Of a DNA stretch of 64,000 bases, positions 51,486-60,628 are shown one piece after another. This stretch comes from an uncultured Clostridia bacterium (GTDB taxonomy: Bacteria > Bacillota > Clostridia > Christensenellales > Borkfalkiaceae). The notes beneath the pieces were generated by a model, which was not told the DNA's origin, did no database searches, and was given only the letters and a program-made list of their open reading frames with translations. The stretch lies in assembly GCA_934271065.1 (NCBI GenBank), contig CAKQQQ010000006.1, positions 48,476 through 112,475 of the forward strand. The letters are read 5' to 3'. Within the stretch, counting starts at the first letter, position 1; every line of letters starts with the position of its first letter. A program made the translations under genes and the position numbers.

Positions 51486-53066
51486 TTATTTCAGCGCGGT
51501 TTCCTGAAGATAGGTATCGTAGTCGACGGGGCGGTCGTAAATCTTCGTTCCGTCGATTTCTATGATGCGGTTGCAAACGGTGTTCATAAGTTCGCGGTCG
51601 TGACTGGTCATAAGCAGACAGCCCCTGAACGCGGTAAGCCCGTCGTTGAGCGCGGTTATCGATTCGAGATCGAGATGGTTAGTCGGCTCGTCGAGAATCA
51701 TAAAATTGCCCGCTTCAAGCATCATTTTGGCAAGCATACACCTTACCTTTTCTCCGCCCGATATGACCGACGCTTTCTTCTGCGATTCTTCGCCCGAAAA
51801 GAGCATTCTCGCAAGCCAGCCGCGTACGAATTCTTCGTAATGGTCGTACGAGTATCTTGACAGCCAGTCGACGAGCGACAAGTCGCACCCGACGAAATAT
51901 TCGTCGTTATCCGTCGGCAAATACGTCGGGGTAATCGTTTTGCCCCATTTGAAATATCCGGCGTCAGCCGTATCTTTACCCATTAAAACGTCGTACAGAA
52001 CGGAAACGGCTTTACTGTTTTTGCTTATTATACCTATTTTATCGTCTCTGCCGACCGTGAACGAGATATTCTCGAAGTAACCGTTTTTTGTAAGGTTCTC
52101 GACGAAAAGAATATCGTTGCCGATCTCTCTGTCGTACTTGAAGTTGATGTACGGATATTTTCTCGACGAGACTTTAATATCGTTTATGGTCAACTTTTCA
52201 AGTTCTTTCTTACGCGCGGTCGCCTGTTTGGATTTGGACGCGTTCGCGGAGAATCGCGCTATAAATTCCTGCAACTCTTTCGCGCGTTGTTCGGCTTTCT
52301 TGTTCTGTTCCTTTTGCTGACGGGCTATGAGTTGACTCGTTCTGTACCAGAAGTCGTAGTTACCGAAATACACGTTGATTTTTCCGAAGTCCACGTCGCA
52401 TATATAGGTACAGACTTTATTGAGAAAATAGCGGTTGTGCGAGACGATGATAATGGTGTTTTCAAAGTCCATTAAAAAGTCTTCGAGCCATTGCGTGGTC
52501 TTTATGTCAAGGTTGTTGGTAGGCTCGTCGAGCAGCAGCACGTCGGGGTTGCCGAACAGAGCCTGCGCAAGCAGGATTTTAACCTTTTCCTTACCGTCGA
52601 GATCGCCCATTTTCATTTCGAAGTGATCGCTTGGGATATTGAGCGCGGAAAGCAGTTTTTCGGCTTCGCTTTCGGCGTCCCAGCCGCCGAGTTCGGCAAA
52701 TTCGTTTTCGAGATCCGCCGCCCTTATACCGTCTTCGTCGGAGAAGTCTTCCTTTGCGTACAAAGCGTCCTTTTCGTCCATTATATCGACGAGACGCTTA
52801 TGCCCGAGCATTACCGTTCTTAAAACCGTTTCGTCGTTAAAGGCGTTCTGGTCCTGTTTAAGCACGGACATACGCTCGTTTTTATCGAGCGTTACTTCGC
52901 CTTTCTGCGGTTCGAGTTCCCCCGACAATATCCTGAGAAAGGTCGATTTGCCCGCGCCGTTCGCGCCGATTATTCCGTAACAGTTGCCTTTTGAAAATTT
53001 GATGTTTACGTCTTCGAACAGTTTTCTGCTGCCGAATTGTAAACTTACTCCGCTGACTTGTAACAT
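51486..53066 (-). CDS. ABC-F family ATPase (YkpA/YbiT-like)
   Basis: The 526-residue protein has two ABC ATPase domains and no membrane helices. The first has Walker A GANGAGKST, a degenerate signature MGDLDGKEKVKILLAQAL and DEPTNNLD; the second has GIISKNSK in place of a proper Walker A and ISGGEKVRCMLAKMM with DEPTNHLD. A charged linker (AEQRAKELQEFIARF) joins them. ABC-F proteins act on the ribosome E site as translation factors or antibiotic protectors; the YkpA/YbiT branch is housekeeping-like. Monocistronic. Confidence 0.9.
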   Translation of the reverse strand: MLQVSGVSLQFGSRKLFEDVNIKFSKGNCYGIIGANGAGKSTFLRILSGELEPQKGEVTLDKNERMSVLKQDQNAFNDETVLRTVMLGHKRLVDIMDEKDALYAKEDFSDEDGIRAADLENEFAELGGWDAESEAEKLLSALNIPSDHFEMKMGDLDGKEKVKILLAQALFGNPDVLLLDEPTNNLDIKTTQWLEDFLMDFENTIIIVSHNRYFLNKVCTYICDVDFGKINVYFGNYDFWYRTSQLIARQQKEQNKKAEQRAKELQEFIARFSANASKSKQATARKKELEKLTINDIKVSSRKYPYINFKYDREIGNDILFVENLTKNGYFENISFTVGRDDKIGIISKNSKAVSVLYDVLMGKDTADAGYFKWGKTITPTYLPTDNDEYFVGCDLSLVDWLSRYSYDHYEEFVRGWLARMLFSGEESQKKASVISGGEKVRCMLAKMMLEAGNFMILDEPTNHLDLESITALNDGLTAFRGCLLMTSHDRELMNTVCNRIIEIDGTKIYDRPVDYDTYLQETALK

Positions 53067-53145
53067 TTTGCACCACCCGATTAAAAAAGGTCGTCGTCAG
53101 CCACGATTTATTACCGTGGACTACGCGACAGCCCTTTTTCGTAAT

Positions 53146-53180
53146 CGCCTGCCGCCGCTTTACGACGGCAGGCGTATTTT
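53146..53180 (+). other. hairpin between lipoprotein and ABC-F genes
   Basis: CGCCTGCCG pairs with CGGCAGGCG with a short inner CG/CG pairing. A weak T-run (TATTTTAA) follows on the plus strand, whereas the genes on both sides lie on the minus strand. It may still cap the 3' end of the lipoprotein mRNA. Confidence 0.45.
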
Positions 53181-53220
53181 AACGTTGATTTTTATTGGTT
53201 TGATCCGCCTTGCGACGAGG

Positions 53221-54864
53221 TTAAGACTTCTTCTTCGCGAGTTCGTCTTTTACGGTTTTGGCGTTGGCGTCGGTCATTTTGCCGAGAAGCGTCGAGTTGA
53301 TAAACTCGTACTTCTTCTTGGTTTCGGTCGGCGCGTCGTAGAATTTAGCCTTTTCTTCGTCGGTCTCCTTACCTTGGCAGAAAGCGTCGTAATCGGCTTT
53401 GAGTTTCGTGGTGTCTATCGCGTAAACGTAAGACATAAACGACTCGTCGCTGTAAACGCCTATAAACGCGTAATGCTTCGCTCCGTCTTTTTCGAACGCC
53501 ACGACTTCGGGTTTGTACCAGTCGGTCTTGACGTCGTAGGTGTTAAGCCTTAACGGTTCTTCGTCCATATTAGTGCCGTCTTTAATAGCGGTATAGTTGA
53601 CTTTGTAGTAAACGTTGCCATTATGATAGTAAAGATAGTCCGTACCGTTTTCGTTGACGATAAAGTCGAGCGTCGCGCCTTTTATCTTTTCGTTATCGAG
53701 AATTTTAAGCGCGCCGTCGGGTACGTTGGCAGTCTTCTCTTCTTTATAGTCGTAACGCATAAGACCTTGCGTAGAGTTGACGTACAAAATCTCGCGTGCG
53801 GAGACGATCAGAGACGTATCCGAGAACGCGGACGCGGCAACCTTGTCGCCGTAATTCATCGTCTCGTGCACGGCAGAGCCGTTATAGCCGAGCGAGTTGC
53901 TTTCGGTAAGGTCGGCTTTCGCGACGCGGTTGTAAAGGGTTACCGAGCCGGTGCTGTCAAGGCTCGTAACCGAGTAGTACAATTCGCCGCCGACGTATCT
54001 GACGAGATCGAAAGTCGCGCCGGTCAGATATACGCCCTTTTCTTCGGTGTTGCCGACGGTGTTCTTGCCTATGCCGTTAAGAACGAGTTCTTTCTTGACT
54101 TCGGCTTTATCCGCGCCGAATCTCAAAGCGTATACTTCGTGATATTTTTCGGCGGTGCGGTTAGGATCGTCGTCTACGGGATAAGTCGTTTTATTTACGG
54201 GTTTTATCGAGAAAAACGCCGTCGGATCGCCCGCGTCGGACGAGAACATAAATTCCTGTACGGAAGAAACGCTGTCGTTATACTTGAACAGTTCCTTTCT
54301 CGCAACGGCGTCGTAAACGTAAACCGAAGACGAGTCTTTGACGATAAGGTATACGTTTTTGCCCGCGGAAACGAAACGGAATTCCACGGAAGAGCCGTAA
54401 TCTTTATCGCAGATGGATTTGGAAGTGTCCGAACCGTCGGCTTTCGTTCTTAAAAATACGAGTTTGTCGGTCTTGACTTCGCCGTCGCTGTTTTTACCGG
54501 TGGAAACCGCGGCGTAATAGAAATACCCGTCAAAGAGATAAACGCCCGAGTTCTTATCGTCGGAAACGACGAGTCTGGAAACCACTACGTCTACCGCGTT
54601 AGCCGAGCCTGCGGCAAGTTCGGTCTTCTTTACGCGGACGAGCGCGCCCTTGGTCACGCTGCCGACTTCGTACTTACCCGCGCTCGCCACGCCGTTGAGA
54701 AAATATACGTAGTCGCCCGTTTCGACGAGAAAACCGCCGTTGGAAGCGACCGCGCCGACCGTTTCGTCTTTTACGGAAACGGTTTTTTTAGCATCTTTCG
54801 AGCAGGCGGCGAGAGACAACGTCAACACGACCGCAAACAAGACTGCGAATAACTTTTTAGCCAT
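53221..54864 (-). CDS. lipoprotein of unknown function, probably beta-propeller-like
   Basis: The 547-residue protein has a lipoprotein signal (LFAVLFAVVLTLSLAAC, Cys at about residue 21). The mature part repeats a pattern of short strands with aromatic turns (YVYFLNG, YFYYAA, ELYYSVTS, YLYYHNGNVYYKVN), as in DUF5050/propeller-like surface proteins. No enzyme motif is visible. It would sit on the outer face of the membrane. Monocistronic, divergent from the orphan basic-protein gene. Confidence 0.8.
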   Translation of the reverse strand: MAKKLFAVLFAVVLTLSLAACSKDAKKTVSVKDETVGAVASNGGFLVETGDYVYFLNGVASAGKYEVGSVTKGALVRVKKTELAAGSANAVDVVVSRLVVSDDKNSGVYLFDGYFYYAAVSTGKNSDGEVKTDKLVFLRTKADGSDTSKSICDKDYGSSVEFRFVSAGKNVYLIVKDSSSVYVYDAVARKELFKYNDSVSSVQEFMFSSDAGDPTAFFSIKPVNKTTYPVDDDPNRTAEKYHEVYALRFGADKAEVKKELVLNGIGKNTVGNTEEKGVYLTGATFDLVRYVGGELYYSVTSLDSTGSVTLYNRVAKADLTESNSLGYNGSAVHETMNYGDKVAASAFSDTSLIVSAREILYVNSTQGLMRYDYKEEKTANVPDGALKILDNEKIKGATLDFIVNENGTDYLYYHNGNVYYKVNYTAIKDGTNMDEEPLRLNTYDVKTDWYKPEVVAFEKDGAKHYAFIGVYSDESFMSYVYAIDTTKLKADYDAFCQGKETDEEKAKFYDAPTETKKKYEFINSTLLGKMTDANAKTVKDELAKKKS

Positions 54865-54925
54865 ATGCTACTCCTTAAAGAGAATACTTTTACTTACAAG
54901 CGCATACCTATAAATATGCTTTATA

Positions 54926-54954
54926 ATTATACACTAATATTTGAAAATAAGCAA
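54926..54954 (-). promoter_or_regulatory. promoter of the lipoprotein gene
   Basis: On the minus strand TTGCTT (54949-54954), 17-base spacer, TATAAT (54926-54931). Confidence 0.7.
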
Positions 54955-54994
54955 CGAATTTATAGACGTAAAACTTAAAAAAGGAGATAAAAAA

Positions 54995-55429
54995 ATGGAA
55001 AAAATAGGGCTATTCGATATATTGGACAAATTCGGTCGGACGACGAACGGCAAAACCGACTTCGCTTCGGGCAAAAAAACGCCCGCCGACGAGAACGGGC
55101 GCGCAGCCGATCGCGATTTCACGCTGCGCGATCCCGAAGACTGCGCCCCGCCGCAGTATATGATGAACGCGAAAATGCTCGCGTTTATGCGCCGCCACGA
55201 AGAACTCGTAGCCGCCGTGCCGCCGAAAACGCCGACGAAACGCGGCAGAAAAAAGAACTCCGCCGCCGCGCAACGGCAATCGCCCGACGGCGCGCAAAAC
55301 AAAAACCCGACGTCTAAAACGCGGTCTGCCGACTGCGCAACGAACCGAAAAACCGCGACGCGGCAACGGAAAACGACCGACGCAACGACGGAAACCCCGC
55401 CCGCGCGGCAACACGAAAACGCGAACTGA
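54995..55429 (+). CDS. orphan basic protein with disordered tail
   Basis: The 144-residue protein starts at the ATG at 54995 (AAGGAGAT upstream; the frame to 54941 has none). Residues 1-85 look folded (KIGLFDILDKFGRTTNGK, PPQYMMNAKMLAFMRRHEEL); residues 86-144 are Thr/Arg/Lys/Gln/Ala-rich and disordered (KRGRKKNSAAAQRQ). I do not recognise the family. The tail could bind nucleic acid. It converges on rpsI with a shared terminator. Confidence 0.65.
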   Translation: MEKIGLFDILDKFGRTTNGKTDFASGKKTPADENGRAADRDFTLRDPEDCAPPQYMMNAKMLAFMRRHEELVAAVPPKTPTKRGRKKNSAAAQRQSPDGAQNKNPTSKTRSADCATNRKTATRQRKTTDATTETPPARQHENAN

Positions 55430-55457
55430 ACGAACGCCGCCGAGCGTGAAAGAAGGT

Positions 55458-55490
55458 AAAAAAACGGAATGCCGCAAAGGCATTCCGTTT
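55458..55490 (-). terminator. intrinsic terminator of rplM-rpsI, shared with the orphan gene
   Basis: AAACGGAATGCC pairs with GGCATTCCGTTT around GCAAA. On the minus strand the stem runs into seven T bases; on the plus strand only TTT follows. Confidence 0.9.
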
Positions 55491-55507
55491 CGTTCGGTAT
55501 TGAAAAA

Positions 55508-55921
55508 TTATCTCTTCGAGAATTGCGGAGCGCGACGCGCTTTCTTCAAGCCGTACTTCTTTCTCTCTTTCATTCTCGGGTCTCTCGTAAGGAAACCTTC
55601 TTTTTTAAGAGTCGCGCGAAGTTCGGGTTCGGCAACTACGAGAGCGCGCGAAATTCCGTGACGGATCGCGCCTGCCTGACCGGTAAAACCGCCACCGATT
55701 ACGTTTACGAACACGTCGTACTTGCTTTCGGTCTCGGTCAATACGAGAGGCTGTCTTATAATGAGTTTAAGGGTGTCAAGGTCGCAGTATTCGTCGATGT
55801 TTCTGCCGTTAATCGTGATAACGCCCGTCCCGCCGGGGATAAGCCTTACTCTGGCGATCGCGCTTTTTCTTCTGCCCGTACCCCAGTATTGAAGTTTTTT
55901 CTTAACAGATACTTTTGCCAT
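55508..55921 (-). CDS. rpsI: 30S ribosomal protein S9
   Basis: The 137-residue protein has the S9 core (YWGTGRRKSAIARVRL, GGGFTGQAGAIRHGISRAL) and the basic C-terminal tail ending PQFSKR that reaches the ribosomal P site. It follows rplM by 15 bases, the standard order. Confidence 0.97.
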   Translation of the reverse strand: MAKVSVKKKLQYWGTGRRKSAIARVRLIPGGTGVITINGRNIDEYCDLDTLKLIIRQPLVLTETESKYDVFVNVIGGGFTGQAGAIRHGISRALVVAEPELRATLKKEGFLTRDPRMKERKKYGLKKARRAPQFSKR

Positions 55922-55936
55922 TAGTCGTTCCCTCCG

Positions 55937-56371
55937 TTACTTGCCGAGTTTCAACTCGATAGGCTGTTGAGCCTGATGGTTATGCTCCCCGCCCTTGTAA
56001 ACGCGGAGTTTGGTAAGCATTTGTTTACCGAGACTGTTCTTGGGTAACATTCCTTTAACCGCTTCGTAAACGACCACGTCGGACTTTTCAGCCATCATTC
56101 TGCTGTAAGGAACTTGTTTAAGCCCGCCGATATAACCGGTGTGATAGGTGTAAAGTTTCTGATCGAGTTTCTTACCCGTAAGAACGACGTCGTCGGCGTT
56201 AACGACTATAACGAAATCGCCGGTGTCGACGTTGGGAGTGAACGTAGGCTTATTTTTGCCCCTTAACACGGAAGCGACCTGCGAAGCAAGTCTGCCGAGC
56301 GACATTCCCGAAGCATCTACGACGTACCATTTTCTTTCAACGGATTTACCGTTTGCCATATAAGTTTTCAT
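55937..56371 (-). CDS. rplM: 50S ribosomal protein L13
   Basis: The 144-residue protein shows WYVVDASGMSLGRLASQVASVL at the start, read in parts, and the L13 region YTYHTGYIGGLK. The ATG at 56371 has GGAGA upstream; an in-frame ATG six bases earlier is also possible. First gene of the rplM-rpsI unit. Confidence 0.97.
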   Translation of the reverse strand: MKTYMANGKSVERKWYVVDASGMSLGRLASQVASVLRGKNKPTFTPNVDTGDFVIVVNADDVVLTGKKLDQKLYTYHTGYIGGLKQVPYSRMMAEKSDVVVYEAVKGMLPKNSLGKQMLTKLRVYKGGEHNHQAQQPIELKLGK

Positions 56372-56467
56372 CGTCAATCTCCAAAAATCGTATTATATAA
56401 TGTTCGTTATATAAGTTCAGTCGCCGTTCGAGGGCTAAATCGTCTTGCGCACCTTTCCTTATAATGC
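56372..56467 (-). ncRNA. rplM 5' leader, candidate L13 autoregulatory RNA
   Basis: A leader of about 95 bases lies between the promoter and rplM. It has a perfect inverted repeat TTATATAA-CGAACA-TTATATAA (56393-56400 with 56407-56414) and GC-rich segments upstream (GGTGCGCAAGACG). Many Bacillota carry an L13-leader here; I cannot confirm the fold by eye. Confidence 0.4.
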
Positions 56468-56473
56468 CCGTCT

Positions 56474-56502
56474 ATTTTATTAAATCCGCAAAGTTTTGTC
56501 AA
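56474..56502 (-). promoter_or_regulatory. promoter of rplM-rpsI
   Basis: On the minus strand TTGACA (56497-56502), 17-base spacer, TAAAAT (56474-56479). Confidence 0.85.
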
Positions 56503-56541
56503 GCGTTTTTCGGCGTTTTGACAAAATTTTCGCATAAAATC

Positions 56542-57279
56542 TTAATCGTATTCGACCGAAACGAGCGTTAGTCCCTTTGCGGGCATCGTTTTACCCGCGC
56601 GGTTACGGTCTTTTCCGTCGAGAACTTCGCGCATAAATTCCGGTTGCGCTTCGCCCGCGCCTATTTTTACGAGCGTACCAGCGATAATCCGCACCATATT
56701 ATACAGAAAACCGTTTCCGCAGACGTAAAACGACAGATCGTCGCCGCGCCTTTCGACTTTGGCGGAATATATCTCGCGCACGGTGTCGCGCACGGCGGAA
56801 TTGCTTGCGAGAAAGCACCTGAAATCGTGTTTGCCGATAAGATACGCGCAAGCCGCGTTCATTTTCGTTTCGTCAAGCGCGAAAGGAACGTTTACAGCGT
56901 ACCTGTCTTTAAGCGGTCTTACGGTCTTCGAGACGTATATATCGTAACGATAGGTCTTGCGTTTTGCCGAAAATCTTGCGTGAAAATCCGCGTCCGCCGC
57001 CCCGCTTTCGATTATTTTTATTCCGCACGGCAGAACGCCGTTGAGCGCGGCGGCGTATTTTTCGGGCGGAATACCCGCCCCGTCCGTATCGAAGTGCGCG
57101 ACCTGCCCTTCGGCGTGTACGCCCGAGTCCGTTCTGCCGCTGCCCGTTACCGACGTTTTTTTGCCCGTGACGGCGTATATCGCTTTTTCGAGTTCGCCCT
57201 GCACGGATATTCCGTTCGGCTGTATCTGCCAGCCGCAAAAATCCGTTCCGTCGTACTCGATTTTCAAAAATATTCTCAT
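56542..57279 (-). CDS. truA: tRNA pseudouridine synthase A
   Basis: The 245-residue enzyme modifies positions 38-40 of tRNAs. It starts MRIFLKIEYDGTDFCGWQIQ and has the catalytic Asp in GSGRTDSGVHAEGQ. The ATG at 57279 overlaps the ecfT stop (ATGA), so it is coupled to ecfT. The longer frame to 57375 lies inside ecfT. Confidence 0.96.
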   Translation of the reverse strand: MRIFLKIEYDGTDFCGWQIQPNGISVQGELEKAIYAVTGKKTSVTGSGRTDSGVHAEGQVAHFDTDGAGIPPEKYAAALNGVLPCGIKIIESGAADADFHARFSAKRKTYRYDIYVSKTVRPLKDRYAVNVPFALDETKMNAACAYLIGKHDFRCFLASNSAVRDTVREIYSAKVERRGDDLSFYVCGNGFLYNMVRIIAGTLVKIGAGEAQPEFMREVLDGKDRNRAGKTMPAKGLTLVSVEYD

Positions 57280-58100
57280 AATACAGCCGCTATAATCTGC
57301 GAGTAATATATATTGAACAGTATTACTCCCGTTAAAAACGCGCCGCTGACGATTATCCCCACGGGATCGCGCCAACCGAGTTTGAGTTTTTTATATTTTA
57401 CCCTGTTCTTACTGCCCGAATAACAACGCGCTTCCATTGCATCGCCGAGTTCGTCCGCGCGGCGGAACGCGCTTACGAGCAGCGGAATAAGCACGGGTAT
57501 CAACGCCTTTATTCTTCTGAATACGTTTCCGCTTTCGAAATCCGCCCCGCGCGCCTTTTGCGCGTTTATTATCCTGTCCGTCTCGCTCGCGAGAGTGGGT
57601 ATGAACCGTAACGCGATCGACATTATCAGCGCGAGTTCGTGTACGGGGAATTTAATCAGCGTAAGCGGTTTGAGCAGACTTTCTATCCCGTCGGTAAGAT
57701 TGACGGGCGTGGTGGTAAGCGTGAGTATCGAACTGCCCGCGACGAGCGTCATCAGTCTCGTTGCGAGAAACGCCGCGTTTATAAGCCCTTCTTTGGTTAT
57801 TACCCAGAAATACACCGTGTCGCCTTCTTTCGGAGAATAGAACAATACGTTGAGAAGGGCGGTAAAAATCACGAGAAAAATAACGCCTTTAAGGCTTTTC
57901 AGCACCGACGAGACGGGTACGCCCGAAAACGCGACGATTAAACATAAAAACAGCACGCAAAGCCCCAGCGACATAAAATTCGCCGCCGTGAAAATCATTA
58001 CTATATAGGCTATGAGCAGCAGTAGTTTTATACGCGCGTCCATCGCGTGAACGAACGAACGCGTCGGATAGTACCTGCCGAACGATACGTCGCTTAACAT
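57276..58100 (-). CDS. ecfT: energy-coupling factor transporter transmembrane protein EcfT
   Basis: The 274-residue protein has four to six membrane helices and the two ECF coupling motifs: NAQKARGADF and AMEARCYSG (the Ala-Arg-Gly type signatures that touch the ATPases). It joins EcfA1/A2 to exchangeable vitamin- or metal-binding S components. No S component is encoded nearby, so the module is the shared group II type. Confidence 0.95.
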   Translation of the reverse strand: MLSDVSFGRYYPTRSFVHAMDARIKLLLLIAYIVMIFTAANFMSLGLCVLFLCLIVAFSGVPVSSVLKSLKGVIFLVIFTALLNVLFYSPKEGDTVYFWVITKEGLINAAFLATRLMTLVAGSSILTLTTTPVNLTDGIESLLKPLTLIKFPVHELALIMSIALRFIPTLASETDRIINAQKARGADFESGNVFRRIKALIPVLIPLLVSAFRRADELGDAMEARCYSGSKNRVKYKKLKLGWRDPVGIIVSGAFLTGVILFNIYYSQIIAAVL

Positions 58101-58966
58101 TTTCCGTCGATATAATCCTTTATCGCTTTTACGAAAGAATCTTCCGTAAGGTCTTCGGGTTCGATATTTATCCCGCTTTTTTTCAACTCTTCTTTAAGAT
58201 ACGCCGTGAGCGGCAGACCGAGACGGAGCGCGGCGAGTTCTTCGCCGTCCGAAAATATCTCGGAAACCGTTCCCGTCTTTATCACTTCTCCGCCCGAAAA
58301 AACGGCGGCTTTGTTACAGTTTTCGGCAACTTCGTCCATATCGTGCGAAACGATGATCACGGTTTTGCACGCCTTGCCTTTAAGGTCGGCAAGCAGCCGC
58401 ATAAGTTCGCGCTTGCCTTTCGGATCTAACCCCGCAACCGGCTCGTCGAGAACGAGTACTTCGGGCGCGGTGACTATAACCCCGGCAATCGCCACCCGTC
58501 GCTTCTGCCCGCCCGACAGTTCGAATGGGGATTTGTTTATCAGCGAAAGGTCTATTCCGACGAGCGCGAGAGCCTTTTCGACCGCCGCTTTGATCTCGCC
58601 GTCGGTAGCCGTCGGATTGAAGTTCTTATACCCGAACGCCACGTCTTCGCCGACGGTCTCGGCGAAAAGTTGATATTCGGGGTACTGGAAAACCATTCCG
58701 ACTTTTTCGCGCAGCGTTCTGAGCAATTTCTTATCCGTCTTTTTACCGCCTATAAGGCGTATATCGCCCATTTCGAGTTCCCCGCTCTGTAACGGAAGAA
58801 GGGCGTTTAAGTGTTGCAGAAACGTGCTTTTGCCGCTGCCCGTATGACCTATTATCCCGAAGAAGTCGCCTTCTTCGATCGTGAGCGATACGTTTTTGAG
58901 CGCGTCGCTTCTGAAAGTGGTTTTTTTGTTATAAGAGAAACTTATATTTTTCGCAACGATTCGCAT
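58094..58966 (-). CDS. ecfA2: energy-coupling factor ATPase EcfA2
   Basis: The 290-residue ATPase has Walker A GHTGSGKSTFLQHL, Q-loop in FQYPEYQLF, signature LSGGQKRRVAIAGV and Walker B LVLDEPVAGLDPKG. It overlaps ecfA1 by 25 bases and ecfT by seven. Confidence 0.95.
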   Translation of the reverse strand: MRIVAKNISFSYNKKTTFRSDALKNVSLTIEEGDFFGIIGHTGSGKSTFLQHLNALLPLQSGELEMGDIRLIGGKKTDKKLLRTLREKVGMVFQYPEYQLFAETVGEDVAFGYKNFNPTATDGEIKAAVEKALALVGIDLSLINKSPFELSGGQKRRVAIAGVIVTAPEVLVLDEPVAGLDPKGKRELMRLLADLKGKACKTVIIVSHDMDEVAENCNKAAVFSGGEVIKTGTVSEIFSDGEELAALRLGLPLTAYLKEELKKSGINIEPEDLTEDSFVKAIKDYIDGKC

Positions 58967-59790
58967 AATTTTTCGGCAAGTTTCTCCTTCGTCAATATTT
59001 GCCCGTCGAGCCTTACGCCTATCGCGCGTAATTTCTCCGCGACGGCTGCCGCTCTCGGCACTTCGAGCCCCGCTTCCGCAAGCGCGGTTTTTTGAGCGAA
59101 TATCTCTTCGGGCGCGCCGCGCAGGGATATTTTCCCGTCGTGCAGTACGACTATTTCGTCGGAATCGACGGCTTCGTCCATATAGTGCGTGATGTTTATA
59201 ACCGTAAGCCCGTCGGCGCGGTTGAGTTCTTTAACGACCGACGTCACTTCCGTGCGACCTTTCGGATCGAGCATCGACGTCGCTTCGTCGAGTATTAAAA
59301 TTTCGGGATCTATCGCGAGCGCGCCGGCTATCGCAACGCGCTGTTTCTGCCCGCCCGAAAGCCTTGACACTTCGGTGTCGCGGTATTCTTCCATATCGGT
59401 CGCTTTAAGTACGAAATCTATCCGTTCCTTGGTCTTTTCGCGCGGCATACCTATATTTTCGGGTCCGAACGCCACGTCGTCTTCGACTATCGACGCAACC
59501 TGCTGGTTGTCGGGGTTCTGAAAGACCGTGCCGACGCGCTTTCTTATCTCGAAAAGCCGACTTTTGTCCGACACGGATTCGCCGAACACTTCGACCGTAC
59601 CCGAAGTCGGTTGCAAAAGCCCGTCGATAAGCCGCGACAGCGTGGATTTGCCGCTGCCGTTAGCCCCGATGAGGCTTACGAATTTGCCCCGTTCGACCGT
59701 AAGCGACAAGCCGTCGAGAACGTTTTTCGGGGTTTCGCCTTCCCGCGCGGGATAGGCAAACGTTAAATTTTCGATGCGTACTGCGTTCAT
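58942..59790 (-). CDS. ecfA1: energy-coupling factor ATPase EcfA1
   Basis: The 282-residue ATPase has Walker A GANGSGKSTLSRLI, Q-loop in FQNPDNQQVASIVEDDVAFG, signature LSGGQKQRVAIAGA and Walker B LILDEATSMLDPKG. First gene of ecfA1-ecfA2-ecfT-truA, the common Bacillota order beside rplM-rpsI. Confidence 0.95.
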   Translation of the reverse strand: MNAVRIENLTFAYPAREGETPKNVLDGLSLTVERGKFVSLIGANGSGKSTLSRLIDGLLQPTSGTVEVFGESVSDKSRLFEIRKRVGTVFQNPDNQQVASIVEDDVAFGPENIGMPREKTKERIDFVLKATDMEEYRDTEVSRLSGGQKQRVAIAGALAIDPEILILDEATSMLDPKGRTEVTSVVKELNRADGLTVINITHYMDEAVDSDEIVVLHDGKISLRGAPEEIFAQKTALAEAGLEVPRAAAVAEKLRAIGVRLDGQILTKEKLAEKLCESLRKI

Positions 59791-59828
59791 AAACCGTATT
59801 TTAACACAAAAACCTTATTATTGCAAAT

Positions 59829-59854
59829 AAATAAGACCGACTTCGGTCGGTCTT
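59829..59854 (-). terminator. UUCG-loop hairpin after the CvpA-like gene
   Basis: AAGACCGAC-TTCG-GTCGGTCTT (59833-59854) on the plus strand; on the minus strand ATTTATTT follows. It lies 27 bases after the CvpA-like stop. Confidence 0.7.
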
Positions 59855-59880
59855 TATAAATCGCGCGTCTCGCGCGGCTG

Positions 59881-60567
59881 TTATTTGAATACTTTTTCAA
59901 AAGTAGAATTGAGCGGATTGTATTCGTAGATTATTCCGCCTAATACCGCCGCGGAAAAATCTTCGTGCAGGCTCGTAAGCATCGGCTCGCAAAAATCGTT
60001 TATCAGACCTTTGGCAACGTCCGAACTCTCGCCCTTGCCCGCAACGTCTTTATACTTGCCGTTCGCGTTGAGCGCGTGAACGCCGCCGAACAGGCACGCC
60101 ACCACGCCGACGTATACCGCCACGTTAAAGCAAAGACCGAGTACGTTATCGACTATCTTTACCCATTTATATTTTTTTACGCAATACAGTACGGGCGAAA
60201 AGAAACCGCGCACGACGAGTTTTATAAGGTAGTAGGTTATGACGTAGCCGAGTATAAGGAACAGTATCCCGAACGGCAGGTACGCGATTATCTTCGCGAC
60301 GAACCGATAATTTTCGTCGGTAATCACGCTGCCGAGATTTACGGATACTTCGCCGAAAAAGCGACGAACGCCGTCCGACGCGTAATCGAGCCAGCCCGCC
60401 TTATCCATCAGTAAATATATTCCGAAGCACAGCCCCGCGCCGCCGCCGAGCGCAATAACGGTACGCAGTATTCCGAAAACGAAATTCCGCGTAAAACCGA
60501 ACCTGACGCTCGCCCATATCACGCAAACGAGCGCGGCTATCAATAATATATCCACCAGGAAAAACAT
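59881..60567 (-). CDS. CvpA-like membrane protein
   Basis: The 228-residue protein has about four membrane helices (about 4-20, 30-52, 92-115, 138-160) spaced as in CvpA family proteins (colicin V production/envelope proteins), followed by a ~65-residue tail outside the membrane. The similarity is one of topology more than of clear motifs. Function is unknown. Monocistronic. Confidence 0.65.
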   Translation of the reverse strand: MFFLVDILLIAALVCVIWASVRFGFTRNFVFGILRTVIALGGGAGLCFGIYLLMDKAGWLDYASDGVRRFFGEVSVNLGSVITDENYRFVAKIIAYLPFGILFLILGYVITYYLIKLVVRGFFSPVLYCVKKYKWVKIVDNVLGLCFNVAVYVGVVACLFGGVHALNANGKYKDVAGKGESSDVAKGLINDFCEPMLTSLHEDFSAAVLGGIIYEYNPLNSTFEKVFK

Positions 60568-60628
60568 ACTACCACCTTTTTTACGCGTCTATTATACCAT
60601 AAAGACGCGGCGTTGTCAACTCAATGAT

